Source of the DNA: Gemmobacter nectariphilus DSM 15620 | GTDB taxonomy: Bacteria > Pseudomonadota > Alphaproteobacteria > Rhodobacterales > Rhodobacteraceae | Direction: 5' to 3' | NCBI RefSeq assembly: GCF_000429765.1 | Contig: NZ_AUCM01000004.1 | Location: 248,001 to 312,000, forward strand | DNA length: 64,000 nucleotides | Part shown: positions 17,693 to 27,380 of the stretch, one piece after another | Position numbering within the stretch: position 1 is the stretch's first letter | How the letters are laid out: the number at the start of each line of letters is the position of its first letter | Program-made: the position numbers and the translations under genes | The notes under the pieces: generated by a model | Database searches by the model: none | The model's input: only the letters and a program-made list of their open reading frames with translations | What the model was told of the DNA's origin: nothing

Positions 17693-20533
17693 TCACGCGG
17701 CGGCCTGCGCGTAATCCTCGACGGGCGGGCAGGTGCAGATCAGGTGGCGGTCGCCATAGACGTTGTCGACGCGCCCGACCGGGGGCCAGTATTTGTCCAC
17801 CCGGAAGGCGCCAGGCGGGAAGCAGCCCTGTTCGCGCGGGTATTTGCGCGTCCAGTCGGCGACCAGATCCTCGACAGTATGGGGCGCGTGGCGCAGCGGG
17901 CTGTCTTCGGCGGCGATCTCGCCGGCCTCGACAGCCTTGATCTCGTCGCGGATCGCCAGAAGGGCGGTGATGAAGCGGTCGATCTCGGCCTTGGTTTCCG
18001 ATTCGGTCGGCTCGACCATCAGCGTGCCGGCGACCGGCCAGCTCATGGTCGGGGCGTGGAAGCCGTTGTCGATCAGCCGCTTGGCGATGTCGTCCACCGT
18101 CACACCGGCCTCGGCAAAGGGGCGGGTGTCGAGGATGCATTCATGCGCGACCCGGCCCCGGTTGCCCATGAACAGCACCTGATAGGCCCCGCGCAGCCGC
18201 GCCGCGATATAGTTTGCGTTCAGGATCGCCACCCGCGTTGCCTGCGTCAGCCCGGCCCCGCCCATCATCAGGCAATAGGCCCAGCTGATCAGCAGGATCG
18301 AGGCGCTGCCATAAGGCGCGGCCGAGACCGGCCCCTCGTCGCCGCCCGTCTCGGGGTGGCCCGGCAGATAGGGCGCCAGATGCGCGCGCACGCCGATCGG
18401 CCCCATGCCCGGACCGCCGCCGCCATGCGGAATCGCAAAGGTCTTGTGCAGGTTCAGGTGGCTGACATCGCCGCCAATCTCGCCCGGCTTCACCAGGCCG
18501 ACCATGGCGTTCATGTTGGCCCCGTCGATATAGACCTGTCCGCCATGTTCATGGGTGATCGCGCAAATCTCGCGCACGGTCTCCTCGAACACGCCATGGG
18601 TGCTGGGATAGGTGATCATGCAAGCGGCCAGCCGGTCGCCCGCAGCTTCCGCCTTGGCGCGGAAATCCTCGACGTCGACGTCGCCGTTGGGGCTGGATTT
18701 GACCACCACCACCTTCATGCCGCACATTTGCGCGCTGGCCGGGTTGGTGCCATGGGCCGACACCGGGATCAGGCAGATATCGCGGTGCGTATCGCCGCGC
18801 GCGCGGTGATAGGCCTGGATGGTCAGCAGCCCGGCATATTCGCCTTGCGCGCCCGAGTTCGGCTGCATCGAGAAGGCATCATAGCCGGTGATCTCGCACA
18901 GCTTGGCCGACAGGTCGCTGATCGCCTCGGTATAGCCGGCGGCCTGATCGGGCGGGCAGAACGGATGCAGCGCGCCGAATTCGGGCCAGGTGATCGGCAT
19001 CATCTCGGCGGCCGCGTTCAGCTTCATGGTGCAGCTGCCCAGCGGGATCATCGCGCGGTCCAGCGCCAGATCGCGGTCCGACAGCCGGCGCATGTAGCGC
19101 ATCATCTCGGATTCGGCGCGGTTCATCTGGAACACCGGATGCGACAGATACTCGCTCTCGCGCAGCATCGGGGCAGGGAACCCAGGGGCGTGCGGCACCG
19201 GCGCGGGATCAGAGATCCCGAAGGCATCCAGCAGGCGGCGGATCACATCCTCGCCGGTGGTCTCGTCAAGGCTGATGCCGACGCGGTCGCGGCCCACCTT
19301 GCGCAGGTTGATCCCGCGGTGGCGCGCGGCGGCCATGATGCCTTGCTGGCCCACACCCACCTCGACCGTGATCGTGTCAAAGAACGCCTCGGGCGCCACC
19401 TTGGCCCCGGCCGCCTTCAGCGCCTCGGCCACCCGGCAGGTGTTGAAATGCACCCGCTCGGCAATCGCCCGCAGCCCCTTGGGGCCATGGAACACGGCAT
19501 AGAAGCTGGCCATGACAGCCAGCAGCGCCTGAGCGGTGCACACGTTCGAGGTGGCTTTCTCGCGCCGGATGTGCTGCTCGCGGGTCTGCAGGCTCAGGCG
19601 ATAGGCCTTGTTGCCGCGCGCGTCGATCGACACGCCCACGATGCGGCCGGGCATCTGGCGCTTCATGTCGTCCTTGCAGGCCATGAACGCCGCATGCGGG
19701 CCACCATAGCCCATCGGCACGCCGAACCGCTGCGCAGAGCCGACGGCAATGTCGGCGCCCATCGCGCCGGGTTCCTTCAGCAGACACAGCGCCAGCAGGT
19801 CGGTCGCGACAATGGCCACGGCCTTGGCGTCATGCAGGGCGGCAATGGCATCGGTGAAATCGCGCACATGGCCATAGGTGCCAGGATACTGGAAGATCGC
19901 GCCAAAGACCTTGGCGGGGTCAAGCGCCTCGGGCGCGCCGACGATCACCTCGATCTCCAGCGGCAAGGCGCGGGTACGGATCACGGCGATGGTCTGGGGA
20001 TGGCAGTTCTCGTCGACAAAGAACGCGCCGGCCTTCGATTTCGCCACGCGCTGCGCCATCACCATCGCCTCGGCGGCGGCGGTCGCCTCGTCCAGCAGGC
20101 TGGCATTGGCCACGTCAAGGCCGGTCAGATCGCAGACCATGGTCTGGTAGTTCAGCAAGGCTTCCAGCCGGCCCTGGGCGATTTCCGGCTGATAGGGGGT
20201 ATAGGCGGTATACCACGCCGGGTTTTCCAGGATGTTGCGCTGGATCGCGGGCGGCGTGACGGTGCCGTAATAGCCCTGGCCGATCAGGCTGGTCATCACC
20301 TTGTTCTTTGATGCCACATGGCGCATCCGCTCCAGCAGCTCATGCTCGGCCAGCGGCGCCCAGTCCAGCGGCTTTTCCTGCCGGATCGAGGCGGGGATGG
20401 TCTCTTCGATCAGCGCCGCCAGCGTCGGCACGCCGACCGCCTTCAGCATCTCTTCCATCTCGGCAGGCGAGGGGCCGATATGGCGCCGGTTGGCGAAATC
20501 ATAGGGGTCGTAGGTGGTGGGCGTGAAAGCCAT
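17693..20533 (-). CDS. gcvP: Glycine dehydrogenase (decarboxylating), P-protein
   Basis: A 946-residue, full-length P-protein of the glycine cleavage system. It decarboxylates glycine on pyridoxal phosphate and passes the aminomethyl group to lipoyl-GcvH. The N-terminal half begins [15 protein letters not shown]; the PLP-lysine motif [20 protein letters not shown] lies near residue 695. Both halves of the fused alpha-beta type are intact. It is the last gene of gcvT-gcvH-gcvP on the minus strand. The 123-nt gap to gcvH contains a dispersed stem-loop repeat that could lower read-through into gcvP. Confidence 0.97.
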   Translation of the reverse strand: MAFTPTTYDPYDFANRRHIGPSPAEMEEMLKAVGVPTLAALIEETIPASIRQEKPLDWAPLAEHELLERMRHVASKNKVMTSLIGQGYYGTVTPPAIQRNILENPAWYTAYTPYQPEIAQGRLEALLNYQTMVCDLTGLDVANASLLDEATAAAEAMVMAQRVAKSKAGAFFVDENCHPQTIAVIRTRALPLEIEVIVGAPEALDPAKVFGAIFQYPGTYGHVRDFTDAIAALHDAKAVAIVATDLLALCLLKEPGAMGADIAVGSAQRFGVPMGYGGPHAAFMACKDDMKRQMPGRIVGVSIDARGNKAYRLSLQTREQHIRREKATSNVCTAQALLAVMASFYAVFHGPKGLRAIAERVHFNTCRVAEALKAAGAKVAPEAFFDTITVEVGVGQQGIMAAARHRGINLRKVGRDRVGISLDETTGEDVIRRLLDAFGISDPAPVPHAPGFPAPMLRESEYLSHPVFQMNRAESEMMRYMRRLSDRDLALDRAMIPLGSCTMKLNAAAEMMPITWPEFGALHPFCPPDQAAGYTEAISDLSAKLCEITGYDAFSMQPNSGAQGEYAGLLTIQAYHRARGDTHRDICLIPVSAHGTNPASAQMCGMKVVVVKSSPNGDVDVEDFRAKAEAAGDRLAACMITYPSTHGVFEETVREICAITHEHGGQVYIDGANMNAMVGLVKPGEIGGDVSHLNLHKTFAIPHGGGGPGMGPIGVRAHLAPYLPGHPETGGDEGPVSAAPYGSASILLISWAYCLMMGGAGLTQATRVAILNANYIAARLRGAYQVLFMGNRGRVAHECILDTRPFAEAGVTVDDIAKRLIDNGFHAPTMSWPVAGTLMVEPTESETKAEIDRFITALLAIRDEIKAVEAGEIAAEDSPLRHAPHTVEDLVADWTRKYPREQGCFPPGAFRVDKYWPPVGRVDNVYGDRHLICTCPPVEDYAQAAA

Positions 20534-20583
20534 GATAACCTCTGGGTCACTGCAGGGCCGCAGCCCCTGTCACACCCCGCCCC

Positions 20584-20636
20584 CTTCATCTGTCCACAAA
20601 TATCCCGGGGGTCCGGGGGCAGGGCCCCCGGCGGGT
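20584..20636. repeat. Dispersed AAATATCCC element with stem-loop (copy b)
   Basis: CTTCATCTGTCCACAAATAT, then CCCGGGGG and a CCGGGGGC/GCCCCCGG-type hairpin, between gcvH and gcvP. Read on the minus strand (gene direction) it is stem-loop, then GGGATATTTGTGGACAGATG. Same family as the copies at 3456, 24369, 36607 and 54751. It is inside the gcv operon rather than at its end. Confidence 0.7.
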
Positions 20637-20656
20637 GCAGTCCACGCGACGGCTGG

Positions 20657-21013
20657 TCAGCCGATCAGCTCGTTATAGGCGTCTTCGTCCATGAAATCGT
20701 CCAGCACGGACAGATCGTCGATCTTCATCTTGAAGAACCAGGTGCCCATCGGATCCTCGTTCACAAGGCCGGGGTTCTTTTCCAGCTTCTCGTTCACGGC
20801 AACGATCTCGCCGTTCAGCGGGGCCAGGATGTCGGAGGCTGCCTTGACGCTTTCGATCACGCAGACCTCGTCGCCCTGGGCGACCTGGGTTTCCGGCTCG
20901 GGCAATTCCACGAACACCACATCGCCCAGCTGCTCGGCGGCATGGGCGGTGATGCCGACGACGACAACGTCACCTTCGACGCGCAGCCACTCGTGTTCTT
21001 CGGTGTATTTCAT
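20657..21013 (-). CDS. gcvH: Glycine cleavage system H protein
   Basis: A 118-residue lipoyl carrier. Lys57 in VIESVKAASDI is the lipoylation site, within the barrel-sandwich hybrid; the start MKYTEEHEWLRVEGD is the classic H-protein N-terminus. It shuttles methylamine between GcvP, GcvT and the L-protein. The start lies 12 nt downstream of the gcvT stop in the same operon and is controlled by the upstream glycine riboswitch. Confidence 0.97.
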   Translation of the reverse strand: MKYTEEHEWLRVEGDVVVVGITAHAAEQLGDVVFVELPEPETQVAQGDEVCVIESVKAASDILAPLNGEIVAVNEKLEKNPGLVNEDPMGTWFFKMKIDDLSVLDDFMDEDAYNELIG

Positions 21014-21025
21014 GGGGCAAGCTCC

Positions 21026-22144
21026 TCAGCGCTTGTACGAGGTGGGGTGGAAAGGCATGGGCGAGACAGTGGCAGGATGGCGCTTGCCGCGCACCTCGCC
21101 CCAGACGGTGCCGGTGGTGCCGGCAGGCAGATAGGCCATGGCGACCGGCGCCTCGACGCTGGGGCCAAAGCCGCCCGAGGTGACCACGCCGATCTGGCGG
21201 CCGCCTTCGGCCGCATCAAAGACCGGAGTGCCCTCGCGCATCGGGGCGCGGCCTTCGGGGCGCAGGCCAAGGCGCTGGCGCGCGGTGCCGCTGGCCAGCT
21301 CGCCCAGGATGCGCGCAGCCCCCGGAAAACCGCCTTCGCGGGCGCCGCCGGCCTTGCGGGCCTTCTGGATGGCCCAGGTCAGGCCGGCCTCGACCGGACT
21401 GGTGGTGGTGTCGATGTCATGGCCGTAAAGGCACAGCCCCGCCTCCAGCCGCAGGCTGTCGCGCGCGCCAAGCCCGATGGGCGCCACTTCGTCCATCACC
21501 AGCAGGGCGCGGGCAAAGGCATCGGCCTGCGCCTCGGGGACCGAGATCTCGAACCCGTCCTCGCCGGTATAGCCCGAACGCGAGATCCACAATTCGCCAT
21601 AGGCGCCGTCGAACACGCCCACATCCATGAATTTCATCGCGGCAACGGCCGGCACCAGCCGGGCCAGCGCGGTTTCCGCCAGCGGCCCTTGCAGGGCCAG
21701 CAGCGCGCGGTCGGTGACGGGCAGCACCTCGGCCACATCGGCCAGATGCGCCTGCATATGGGCAATGTCGGCGGCCTTGCAGGCAGCGTTCACCACGACG
21801 AACAGATGATCGCCGCGGTTGGCGAACATCAGATCGTCCAAGATGCCGCCTGCCTCGTCGGTGAACAGCCCGTAGCGCTGCCGCCCTTCGGCCACGCCCG
21901 CCACATCCACCGGCATCAGCGATTCAAATCCGGCAACCAGCGCGGCCATGTCGGCCTTGGGCGTCAGGATCACCTGACCCATGTGCGAGACATCGAACAA
22001 CCCGGCACTGGCGCGGGTGTGCAGATGTTCCTTCATCACGCCCATCGGATATTGCACCGGCATTTCGTAACCGGCAAACGGCACCATCTTGCCGCCCAGT
22101 TCCACATGCAGGTCATGCAGACCCAGCCGTATCAGCTCGCTCAT
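21026..22144 (-). CDS. gcvT: Aminomethyltransferase, T-protein
   Basis: 372 residues. It transfers the methylene group from aminomethyl-GcvH to tetrahydrofolate with release of ammonia. The N-terminus from 22144 reads MSELIRLGLHDLHVELGGKM and continues with VPFAGYEMPVQYP; SHMGQVILTP and SRSGYTGEDGFEI are conserved folate-domain motifs. I reject the longer frame to 22285 because it would run into the riboswitch; GGGAG lies at the right distance before 22144. First gene of gcvTHP. Confidence 0.96.
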   Translation of the reverse strand: MSELIRLGLHDLHVELGGKMVPFAGYEMPVQYPMGVMKEHLHTRASAGLFDVSHMGQVILTPKADMAALVAGFESLMPVDVAGVAEGRQRYGLFTDEAGGILDDLMFANRGDHLFVVVNAACKAADIAHMQAHLADVAEVLPVTDRALLALQGPLAETALARLVPAVAAMKFMDVGVFDGAYGELWISRSGYTGEDGFEISVPEAQADAFARALLVMDEVAPIGLGARDSLRLEAGLCLYGHDIDTTTSPVEAGLTWAIQKARKAGGAREGGFPGAARILGELASGTARQRLGLRPEGRAPMREGTPVFDAAEGGRQIGVVTSGGFGPSVEAPVAMAYLPAGTTGTVWGEVRGKRHPATVSPMPFHPTSYKR

Positions 22145-22214
22145 GGCGCGCTCCCACTCTGGCCGGTCGGAATTGGACACGGCACCGCACGGGCAGGCCG
22201 ATCCCCACCCTTCG

Positions 22215-22397
22215 ATGCCCCCTCTGTCCCTACCCCGAACGGGGCGCCTGAGATCGTTATCCCTTCGGCGGGCGCGGTGCGCCACTCTCCAGAGTTCCTT
22301 GCAGGATGGTCCCTTGCGCCTGAGAGTTTACCGGGGCGGTTGCTCCTTCGGCACCGGCAAGGGGTTGCCCCCGCACCGGATTCTCCCGATCCTGTGG
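22215..22397 (-). ncRNA. Tandem glycine riboswitch (gcvT leader)
   Basis: Read on the minus strand the leader holds two glycine aptamers. The first has GGGAGAATCC, GAAGGAGCAA and ACTCTCAGGCGCAAGGGAC; the second has AACTCTGGAGAG, CCGAAGGGATAACGATCTCA and the closing GGGACAGAGGG. These are the conserved core sequences of the gcvT riboswitch class, here in the usual cooperative pair, ending about 70 nt before gcvT. In this class glycine binding turns the cleavage operon on. No clear expression-platform terminator was identified. Confidence 0.93.
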
Positions 22398-22472
22398 TTC
22401 ATCCTCTAGCCCGCCGCCCGGCGCGCTGGCAAGGGGATTCGGATTGGCGCTTCGTGAAAGGAAACCGCGGGA

Positions 22473-23042
22473 ATGGCGCATCACTTCTTTGGCTATGGCT
22501 CGCTGGTAAACCGGGCAACCCATGCCTATCCGGGCGGCCAACCGGCGCGGCTGGACGGCTGGCGCCGGGTCTGGGTGCATGTCGCGGCGCGCCCGCTGGC
22601 CTATCTGTCGGTCGAACCCGCGCTGGGCCTGTCCATCGACGGGCTGGTGGCCGAAGTGCCGGGGGGTGACTGGGCGGCGCTGGATCTGCGCGAACATGCC
22701 TATCTGCGCCATGCCGTCGAGGCCGAGACCGGGGCAGGGCGGCTGCCTGCGCAGGTCTATGCCGTGCCCCGGGCCGAGGCGCTGGCGCCGGGCCTGCGCA
22801 ATCCGGTGCTGCTGTCCTATGTCGATGCGGTCGTGCAGGGCTTCCTGCGCGAATGGGGCGAAGAGGGCGCCCGGCGGTTCTTTGCCACGACTGCCGGATG
22901 GGAGGCCCCGATCCTGAACGACCGCGCCGACCCGCGCTATCCGCGGGCACAGCGCCTGTCCGCATCAGAAACCGCGCTGGTCGATGCCGGGCTTGCAGGT
23001 GTCGGCGCCCGGCTTGTCACGGCGCCGGCGGCGGCACCCTGA
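22473..23042 (+). CDS. Gamma-glutamylcyclotransferase-like protein
   Basis: 189 residues. The YGSLVN motif at the start (HHFFGYGSLVNRATH) is the substrate-binding signature of the GGCT/AIG2-like fold, which acts on gamma-glutamyl compounds. The general-base glutamate is plausibly in LREHAYLRHAVEAET. The gene is divergent from the gcvT leader and its last 26 nt overlap the end of the convergent MATE gene. The exact substrate is unknown. Confidence 0.75.
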   Translation: MAHHFFGYGSLVNRATHAYPGGQPARLDGWRRVWVHVAARPLAYLSVEPALGLSIDGLVAEVPGGDWAALDLREHAYLRHAVEAETGAGRLPAQVYAVPRAEALAPGLRNPVLLSYVDAVVQGFLREWGEEGARRFFATTAGWEAPILNDRADPRYPRAQRLSASETALVDAGLAGVGARLVTAPAAAP

Positions 23043-24366
23043 CCAGCCGCAGCGCCAGCCACAGCGACAGCAGACCAAACACCACCCCGGTGAAGGCCTG
23101 CCCCCACATCACCCCGATGGCCCCCGCCATGCGCGCCCCGATCCAGACCGGGATGATCGTCCCGATGGTGCTGCGCACCCAGTTGGTCCAGGTCGAGGTG
23201 AACGGCCGACCAAGGTTGTTGAACGCCGCATTGGCAACGAAGATGATGGCAATGAAATACCACAGCGCCGCCAGCGGGCCGCAGAACAGATAGACCAGCT
23301 CGCGGGTCAGCCCCTCGGCATGGAAGGCATCGGCGATCGGGGCGCGCAGCACGAACAGGATCAGCGAGACCAGCCCCACGACGATGCCCGCAAACCCCAG
23401 CGAGGCAAAGAACGCCGCCCGCACCCGCTCGGGCCGTCTGGCGCCATGGTTCTGGCCGATGATCGGTCCGATGGACCCGGCCAGCGCGAAGATCACGCCA
23501 AAAGCCACCGGCGTCAGCCGCCCCGCGATCGCCATGCCCGCGACCGCCGCCTCGCCGAAATCCGACATGGCGCGGGTGACCAAGGCATAGCCCAGCGGGG
23601 TTGCGATCTGGGCCAGAATGGCGGGAACGGCAATGCGCGAGATGGGCCGCACATCGGCGATCATGTCCCCCCAGGTGGTGCGCACGAAGCCCTTGTAGAA
23701 CCGGTGCACCTGCCAGGTGGCCACCCCGGCGATCACGATGCGCGAGGCGATGGTTGCAATTGCCGCCCCCGTCAGGTCCATGTCGGCCCACAGGATCAGC
23801 ACGGGGTTCAGGATCGCGCTGATCCCCGCCCCCCACAGGGTCGATGACATCGACCGCCGCGCATCGCCATGCGCGCGCAGAATGGCACCGCCCACCATGC
23901 CGACCTTGAGGAACGGCACCGACAGGATCACCACGGCCAGGAAATGGATGGTCTGGTCATAGACCTCGCCCGTCGCCCCCAGCGCGCTGACCATCAGCGG
24001 CAGCAAGGCCCACGAGGCCAGCATCACGATCACCCCGAAGATCGCCGACAGGATCACCGAATGCGTGGTCTTGCTGCGCACCTCGGCCGCATCGCCTGCA
24101 CCGACCGCCATCGCCACCACGGCCCCCGCTGCCACGGACATGCCGATCCCGAACGAGATGACCAGGAACATGATCGTGCCGCCATAGCCGATGGCCGCCG
24201 CCAGTTCCGGCCGCGCCAGCATGGATATGAACAGCATGCTCATCAGATCGACGATGAACACCGCCATCAGCCCGACAGAGCCGGTCAGCGACATCACCGT
24301 CACATGGCGAAACAGATTGCCTTCCAGGAACTTCGCGCGCCTTGCCTGCATACTCTTGACCCTCAC
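23017..24366 (-). CDS. MATE-family multidrug/toxin efflux protein
   Basis: 449 residues with about twelve membrane helices in two pseudo-symmetric halves. MATE-like features include LPLMVSALGATGEVYDQT and, in the second half, LPLGYALVTRAM-type helix packing and GPIIGQNHGARRPERVRAAF, the repeated GQNxGA motif of MatE domains. Likely a Na+ or H+ antiporter that exports cationic compounds. ATGs at 24366 and 24351 are both possible. It overlaps the convergent GGCT-like gene by 26 nt. A stem-loop repeat separates it from gltX upstream. Confidence 0.9.
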   Translation of the reverse strand: MRVKSMQARRAKFLEGNLFRHVTVMSLTGSVGLMAVFIVDLMSMLFISMLARPELAAAIGYGGTIMFLVISFGIGMSVAAGAVVAMAVGAGDAAEVRSKTTHSVILSAIFGVIVMLASWALLPLMVSALGATGEVYDQTIHFLAVVILSVPFLKVGMVGGAILRAHGDARRSMSSTLWGAGISAILNPVLILWADMDLTGAAIATIASRIVIAGVATWQVHRFYKGFVRTTWGDMIADVRPISRIAVPAILAQIATPLGYALVTRAMSDFGEAAVAGMAIAGRLTPVAFGVIFALAGSIGPIIGQNHGARRPERVRAAFFASLGFAGIVVGLVSLILFVLRAPIADAFHAEGLTRELVYLFCGPLAALWYFIAIIFVANAAFNNLGRPFTSTWTNWVRSTIGTIIPVWIGARMAGAIGVMWGQAFTGVVFGLLSLWLALRLVRVPPPAP

Positions 24367-24368
24367 CC

Positions 24369-24432
24369 TTTCGCCTTGAGGAAAATATCCTCGGGGGAGG
24401 GGACGGGGGAGGGGGCAGACGGCCCCCTCCCC
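24369..24432. repeat. Dispersed AAATATCC element plus gltX terminator hairpin (copy c)
   Basis: TTTCGCCTTGAGGAAAATAT followed by CCTCGGGGG is the element; an 11-bp perfect stem GGGGAGGGGGC/GCCCCCTCCCC with an AGACG loop spans 24406-24432. On the minus strand it follows the gltX stop, so it reads stem-loop then GGATATTTTCC, the same order as copies b, d and g. Confidence 0.7.
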
Positions 24433-24456
24433 GGGGCCGGGTGCCCCGCGGGCGGC

Positions 24457-25779
24457 TTACAGGGCGCGCACCACCTGCAACAGCGGCATCAGCGCGGCCA
24501 TTTCCGGCCCGTGGTCCATGCCCGTCAGTGCCCGGCGCAGCGGCATGAACAGCCCCTTGCCCTTGCGGCCCGTGGCGGCCTTGACCGCGTTGGTCCACTG
24601 GCCCCAGCTGTCCGGCCCCCAGGGCCGGGCAGGCAACAGGGCCAGCGCCTCGCGCACGAAATCGGCGTCCTCCGGGGCGATGACCGGATCGGCGCCATCG
24701 CGGCACAGGGTCCACCAGCGGTCCAGATCGCCGAGAACGTCGATGTTCTGGCTGGCAACCGCCCAGAAATCCGGCTGCACATCGGCCGGCACGCCAAGCG
24801 CGGCCAGCCGGTCCGCCACGGCCTCCAGCGGCAGGCGCTGGACCCAGGCGCGGGTCAGGGGTTTGAGATCCTCGGCATCGAACTTGGTGGGCGCGGCGCC
24901 AAAGCTGCCGATCTCGAACCCGTCGATCAGATCCTGGATCGACCCTGCCAGCTCCACCGGCTTCGACGATCCCAGCCGCGCCATCAGCGACAGGATCGCC
25001 ATCGGCTCGATCCCGTTCGCGCGCAGATCGCGCAGGCTGAGCGTGCCAAGGCGCTTGGACAGCGCCTCGCCCTGCGGGCCGGTCAGCAGCGAATGGTGGG
25101 CAAATTCGGGGGGCGTGCCGCCCAGCGACTTCATGATCTGGATTTGCGTGGCGGTGTTGGTCACATGGTCGGCGCCGCGCACGATATGGGTGACGCCCAT
25201 GTCGATGTCATCGACCGACGAGGCAAAGGTATACAGCACCTGCCCATCGGCCTTGATCATCACCGGATCCGAAACCGAAGCCGCGTCGATGGAAATCGGG
25301 CCAAGGATGCCGTCGGTCCATTCGATGCGCTCTTGATCCAGCAGATAGCGCCAGTAGCCTTCGCGCCCTTCGGCGCGCAGGCGGGCCTTGTCCTCTTCGG
25401 ACAGCTTCAGCCCCGCGCGGTCATAGACCGGGGGCTTGCCCATGTTCAGCAGCTTCTTGCGTTTCAGATCCAGCTCGGTCGGGGTTTCGAACACCTCGTA
25501 GAACCGGCCCTTGGACTTGAGGTCTTCGGCGGCTTCCATATAACGGCCGATCCGCTTCGACTGGTATTCGATCCGGTCCCAGGTCAGGCCAAGCCATTCG
25601 AGATCCTGAAAGATCCCGTCGATATATTCCTGTTTCGAACGTTCCTGATCGGTGTCGTCCAGCCGCAGGATGAACGTGCCGCCCTGCTGGCGGGCGATCA
25701 TGAAGTTCATCAGCGCGGCACGCAGGTTGCCGATATGCAGATAGCCGGTGGGCGAGGGGGCGAAGCGGGTAACGGTCAT
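24457..25779 (-). CDS. gltX: Glutamyl-tRNA synthetase (class Ic, SKR-motif variant)
   Basis: 440 residues. It charges tRNA-Glu (and possibly tRNA-Gln in organisms lacking GlnRS). The HIGH-type motif is FAPSPTGYLHIGNLR with HIGN at 15-18; the KMSKS-type loop reads GEALSKRLGTLS near residue 240. This ALSKR version marks the second of the two GltX types often found in alphaproteobacteria, so another gltX may lie elsewhere. I start at 25779 (MTVTRFAPSPTG) because the long upstream extension is arginine-rich noise. The rest is a catalytic core and a helical anticodon domain. Confidence 0.94.
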   Translation of the reverse strand: MTVTRFAPSPTGYLHIGNLRAALMNFMIARQQGGTFILRLDDTDQERSKQEYIDGIFQDLEWLGLTWDRIEYQSKRIGRYMEAAEDLKSKGRFYEVFETPTELDLKRKKLLNMGKPPVYDRAGLKLSEEDKARLRAEGREGYWRYLLDQERIEWTDGILGPISIDAASVSDPVMIKADGQVLYTFASSVDDIDMGVTHIVRGADHVTNTATQIQIMKSLGGTPPEFAHHSLLTGPQGEALSKRLGTLSLRDLRANGIEPMAILSLMARLGSSKPVELAGSIQDLIDGFEIGSFGAAPTKFDAEDLKPLTRAWVQRLPLEAVADRLAALGVPADVQPDFWAVASQNIDVLGDLDRWWTLCRDGADPVIAPEDADFVREALALLPARPWGPDSWGQWTNAVKAATGRKGKGLFMPLRRALTGMDHGPEMAALMPLLQVVRAL

Positions 25780-25853
25780 GGGCGACTCCGGGTGCAGGCC
25801 GCTACCTTTCACAACCGCCGGGAAAAGTCCATATCGGGACAGGAGGTGCCGCC

Positions 25854-26282
25854 ATGACCACAGCCGATAACCCCGCGCCCGACTGGACCGGCCTTGCCGC
25901 GCCCGGCCTTGAGGATCTGGAACGCATGGCGCATGGCGCCGTCGCGGGCCTGCCCCCGATCTATCGCCAGGCCGCCACCCAAGTGGGCCTGCGGATCGTC
26001 GATTTTCCGCCGCAGGACATTCTGGAGGCGATGGATATCGACGACCCCTACGAGTTGACGGGCCTCTACGAAGGCACGCCGCTGCCGGAAAAGTCCGTCT
26101 CGGACCAGCCGATGGGCCCCGATGTGATCTGGCTGTTCCGCCGGGCAATCCTGGACGAATGGATCGACCGGGGCGATGTGGCGCTGGCCGATCTGGTCGG
26201 TCATGTGATGGTGCATGAGCTCGCGCATCACTTCGGCTGGTCGGACGAGGAGATCGCCGCGATCGACCGCTGGTGGGAATAG
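25854..26282 (+). CDS. Zincin-like metallopeptidase-family protein (HELAHHFG)
   Basis: 142 residues. MVHELAHHFGWSDEEI near the C-terminus is a complete zinc-binding HExxHxxG motif, placing it in the small 'metallopeptidase family' (DUF1025-type) of short cytoplasmic zincins. The N-terminal part includes PPQDILEAMDIDDPYELTGL, also typical. Proteolytic activity has not generally been shown for such short members. It is divergent from gltX and preceded by an AGGAGGTG ribosome-binding site. Confidence 0.85.
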   Translation: MTTADNPAPDWTGLAAPGLEDLERMAHGAVAGLPPIYRQAATQVGLRIVDFPPQDILEAMDIDDPYELTGLYEGTPLPEKSVSDQPMGPDVIWLFRRAILDEWIDRGDVALADLVGHVMVHELAHHFGWSDEEIAAIDRWWE

Positions 26283-26456
26283 CGCCCATGCGTTGAGGCG
26301 CCGGCGGATTGGTTGATCGGTGCATTCATTTTGCTGCCCGAGTCATCCGCGCCGGGCTTTGGCGCGTAAGCGATAGTGTCAAAGGCTGACCGCACGCCAG
26401 TGTCGACACCAGCCGGGCACGACGACACCTGTTTCGGACCAAGGGGAGAATTCTTG

Positions 26457-27380
26457 ATGACAATTCGACTGACCCGCCGCCGCGCGATCGCCGCTGCCGC
26501 TGCCGCGCCGATGGTGGCCGCCGCTGCCCCCGCCGCCATGGCCGCCGCGCCCTTGCAAGGGCCCTCGTCGCGGCTGGCCAACCGCTTTGCGCTGGGAACC
26601 TTCGAGGTGACGGCGCTGATGGCCGGAACCCGGACCGTGCCGAACCCCAAGGAGATTTTCGGCCTCAACGCCAGCGAGGAAGACTTTGCCGCTGCCTCGG
26701 CCGCCGCCTTCATTCCGACGGACAAGGCGCAGTTCTTCTTCACGCCGACGCTGGTGAACACGGGGGCCGAGCTGATCCTGTTCGATACCGGCGTTGCCGC
26801 AGCCGGAACCGTGGCTGCGCTGGAACAGGCAGGGGTGACGCCCGATCAGGTCGATGTGGTTGTGCTGACCCACATGCACGGCGATCATATCGGCGGGCTG
26901 ATGGCGGATGGCGCGCCGACCTTTGCCAATGCCCGCTATGTCACTGGCGCCATCGAGCATAACCACTGGTCCAAAGCCGGCAACGAAGGGTTCGACAAGT
27001 CGGTCAAGCCATTGAACGACAAGATGACCTTCCTGGACGATGGCGGGTCTGTCGCCTCGGGGGTGACGGCCGTGCTGGCCCATGGCCATACGCCGGGGCA
27101 CATGGGCTACATGATCGAAAGCGGCGGCGAGCGGGTGATGCTGATTGCCGATACGGCAAACCATTTCATCTGGTCGGTGCAGAACCCCGACTGGGAGGTT
27201 CGCTTTGACGCCGACAAGGCGCAGGCGGCCGCGACGCGGCGCAAGGTGTTCGGGATGCTGGCGGCCGACAAGGTGCCCTTCATCGGCTATCACATGCCGT
27301 TCCCGGCCTTGGGCTATGTGGCGGCGGATGGTGACGGCTTCCGCTATGTTCCGGCGTCCTATCAGACGATGCTGGACTGA
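26457..27380 (+). CDS. Tat-exported MBL-fold metallo-hydrolase
   Basis: 307 residues. The N-terminus MTIRLTRRRAIAAAAAAPMV has a twin-arginine motif followed by a long alanine-rich h-region, so export by Tat to the periplasm is likely. The metallo-beta-lactamase fold is shown by VVLTHMHGDHIGGL (HxHxDH), HGHTPGHMGYM and ADTANH. It resembles quorum-quenching lactonase/hydrolase-type MBL proteins; the substrate is not evident. AAGGGGAGAATT precedes the ATG. Its stop abuts the stop of the convergent TPM gene with no spacer. Confidence 0.88.
   Translation: MTIRLTRRRAIAAAAAAPMVAAAAPAAMAAAPLQGPSSRLANRFALGTFEVTALMAGTRTVPNPKEIFGLNASEEDFAAASAAAFIPTDKAQFFFTPTLVNTGAELILFDTGVAAAGTVAALEQAGVTPDQVDVVVLTHMHGDHIGGLMADGAPTFANARYVTGAIEHNHWSKAGNEGFDKSVKPLNDKMTFLDDGGSVASGVTAVLAHGHTPGHMGYMIESGGERVMLIADTANHFIWSVQNPDWEVRFDADKAQAAATRRKVFGMLAADKVPFIGYHMPFPALGYVAADGDGFRYVPASYQTMLD

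Noticed and set aside
22145-22285. 47-codon N-terminal extension of GcvT
   Set aside because: It runs through the second glycine aptamer; the conserved GcvT start and a GGGAG site are at 22144.
17654-22669. Very long plus-strand ORFs (885 and 783 codons) opposite gcvP, gcvH and gcvT
   Set aside because: Codon-position shadow of gcvPHT; composition His/Gln/Arg/Ala-rich and interrupted exactly where the real genes end.
26376-26456. 27-codon N-terminal extension of the MBL-fold protein
   Set aside because: It would place the twin-arginine signal internally; AAGGGGAGAATT points to the ATG at 26457.
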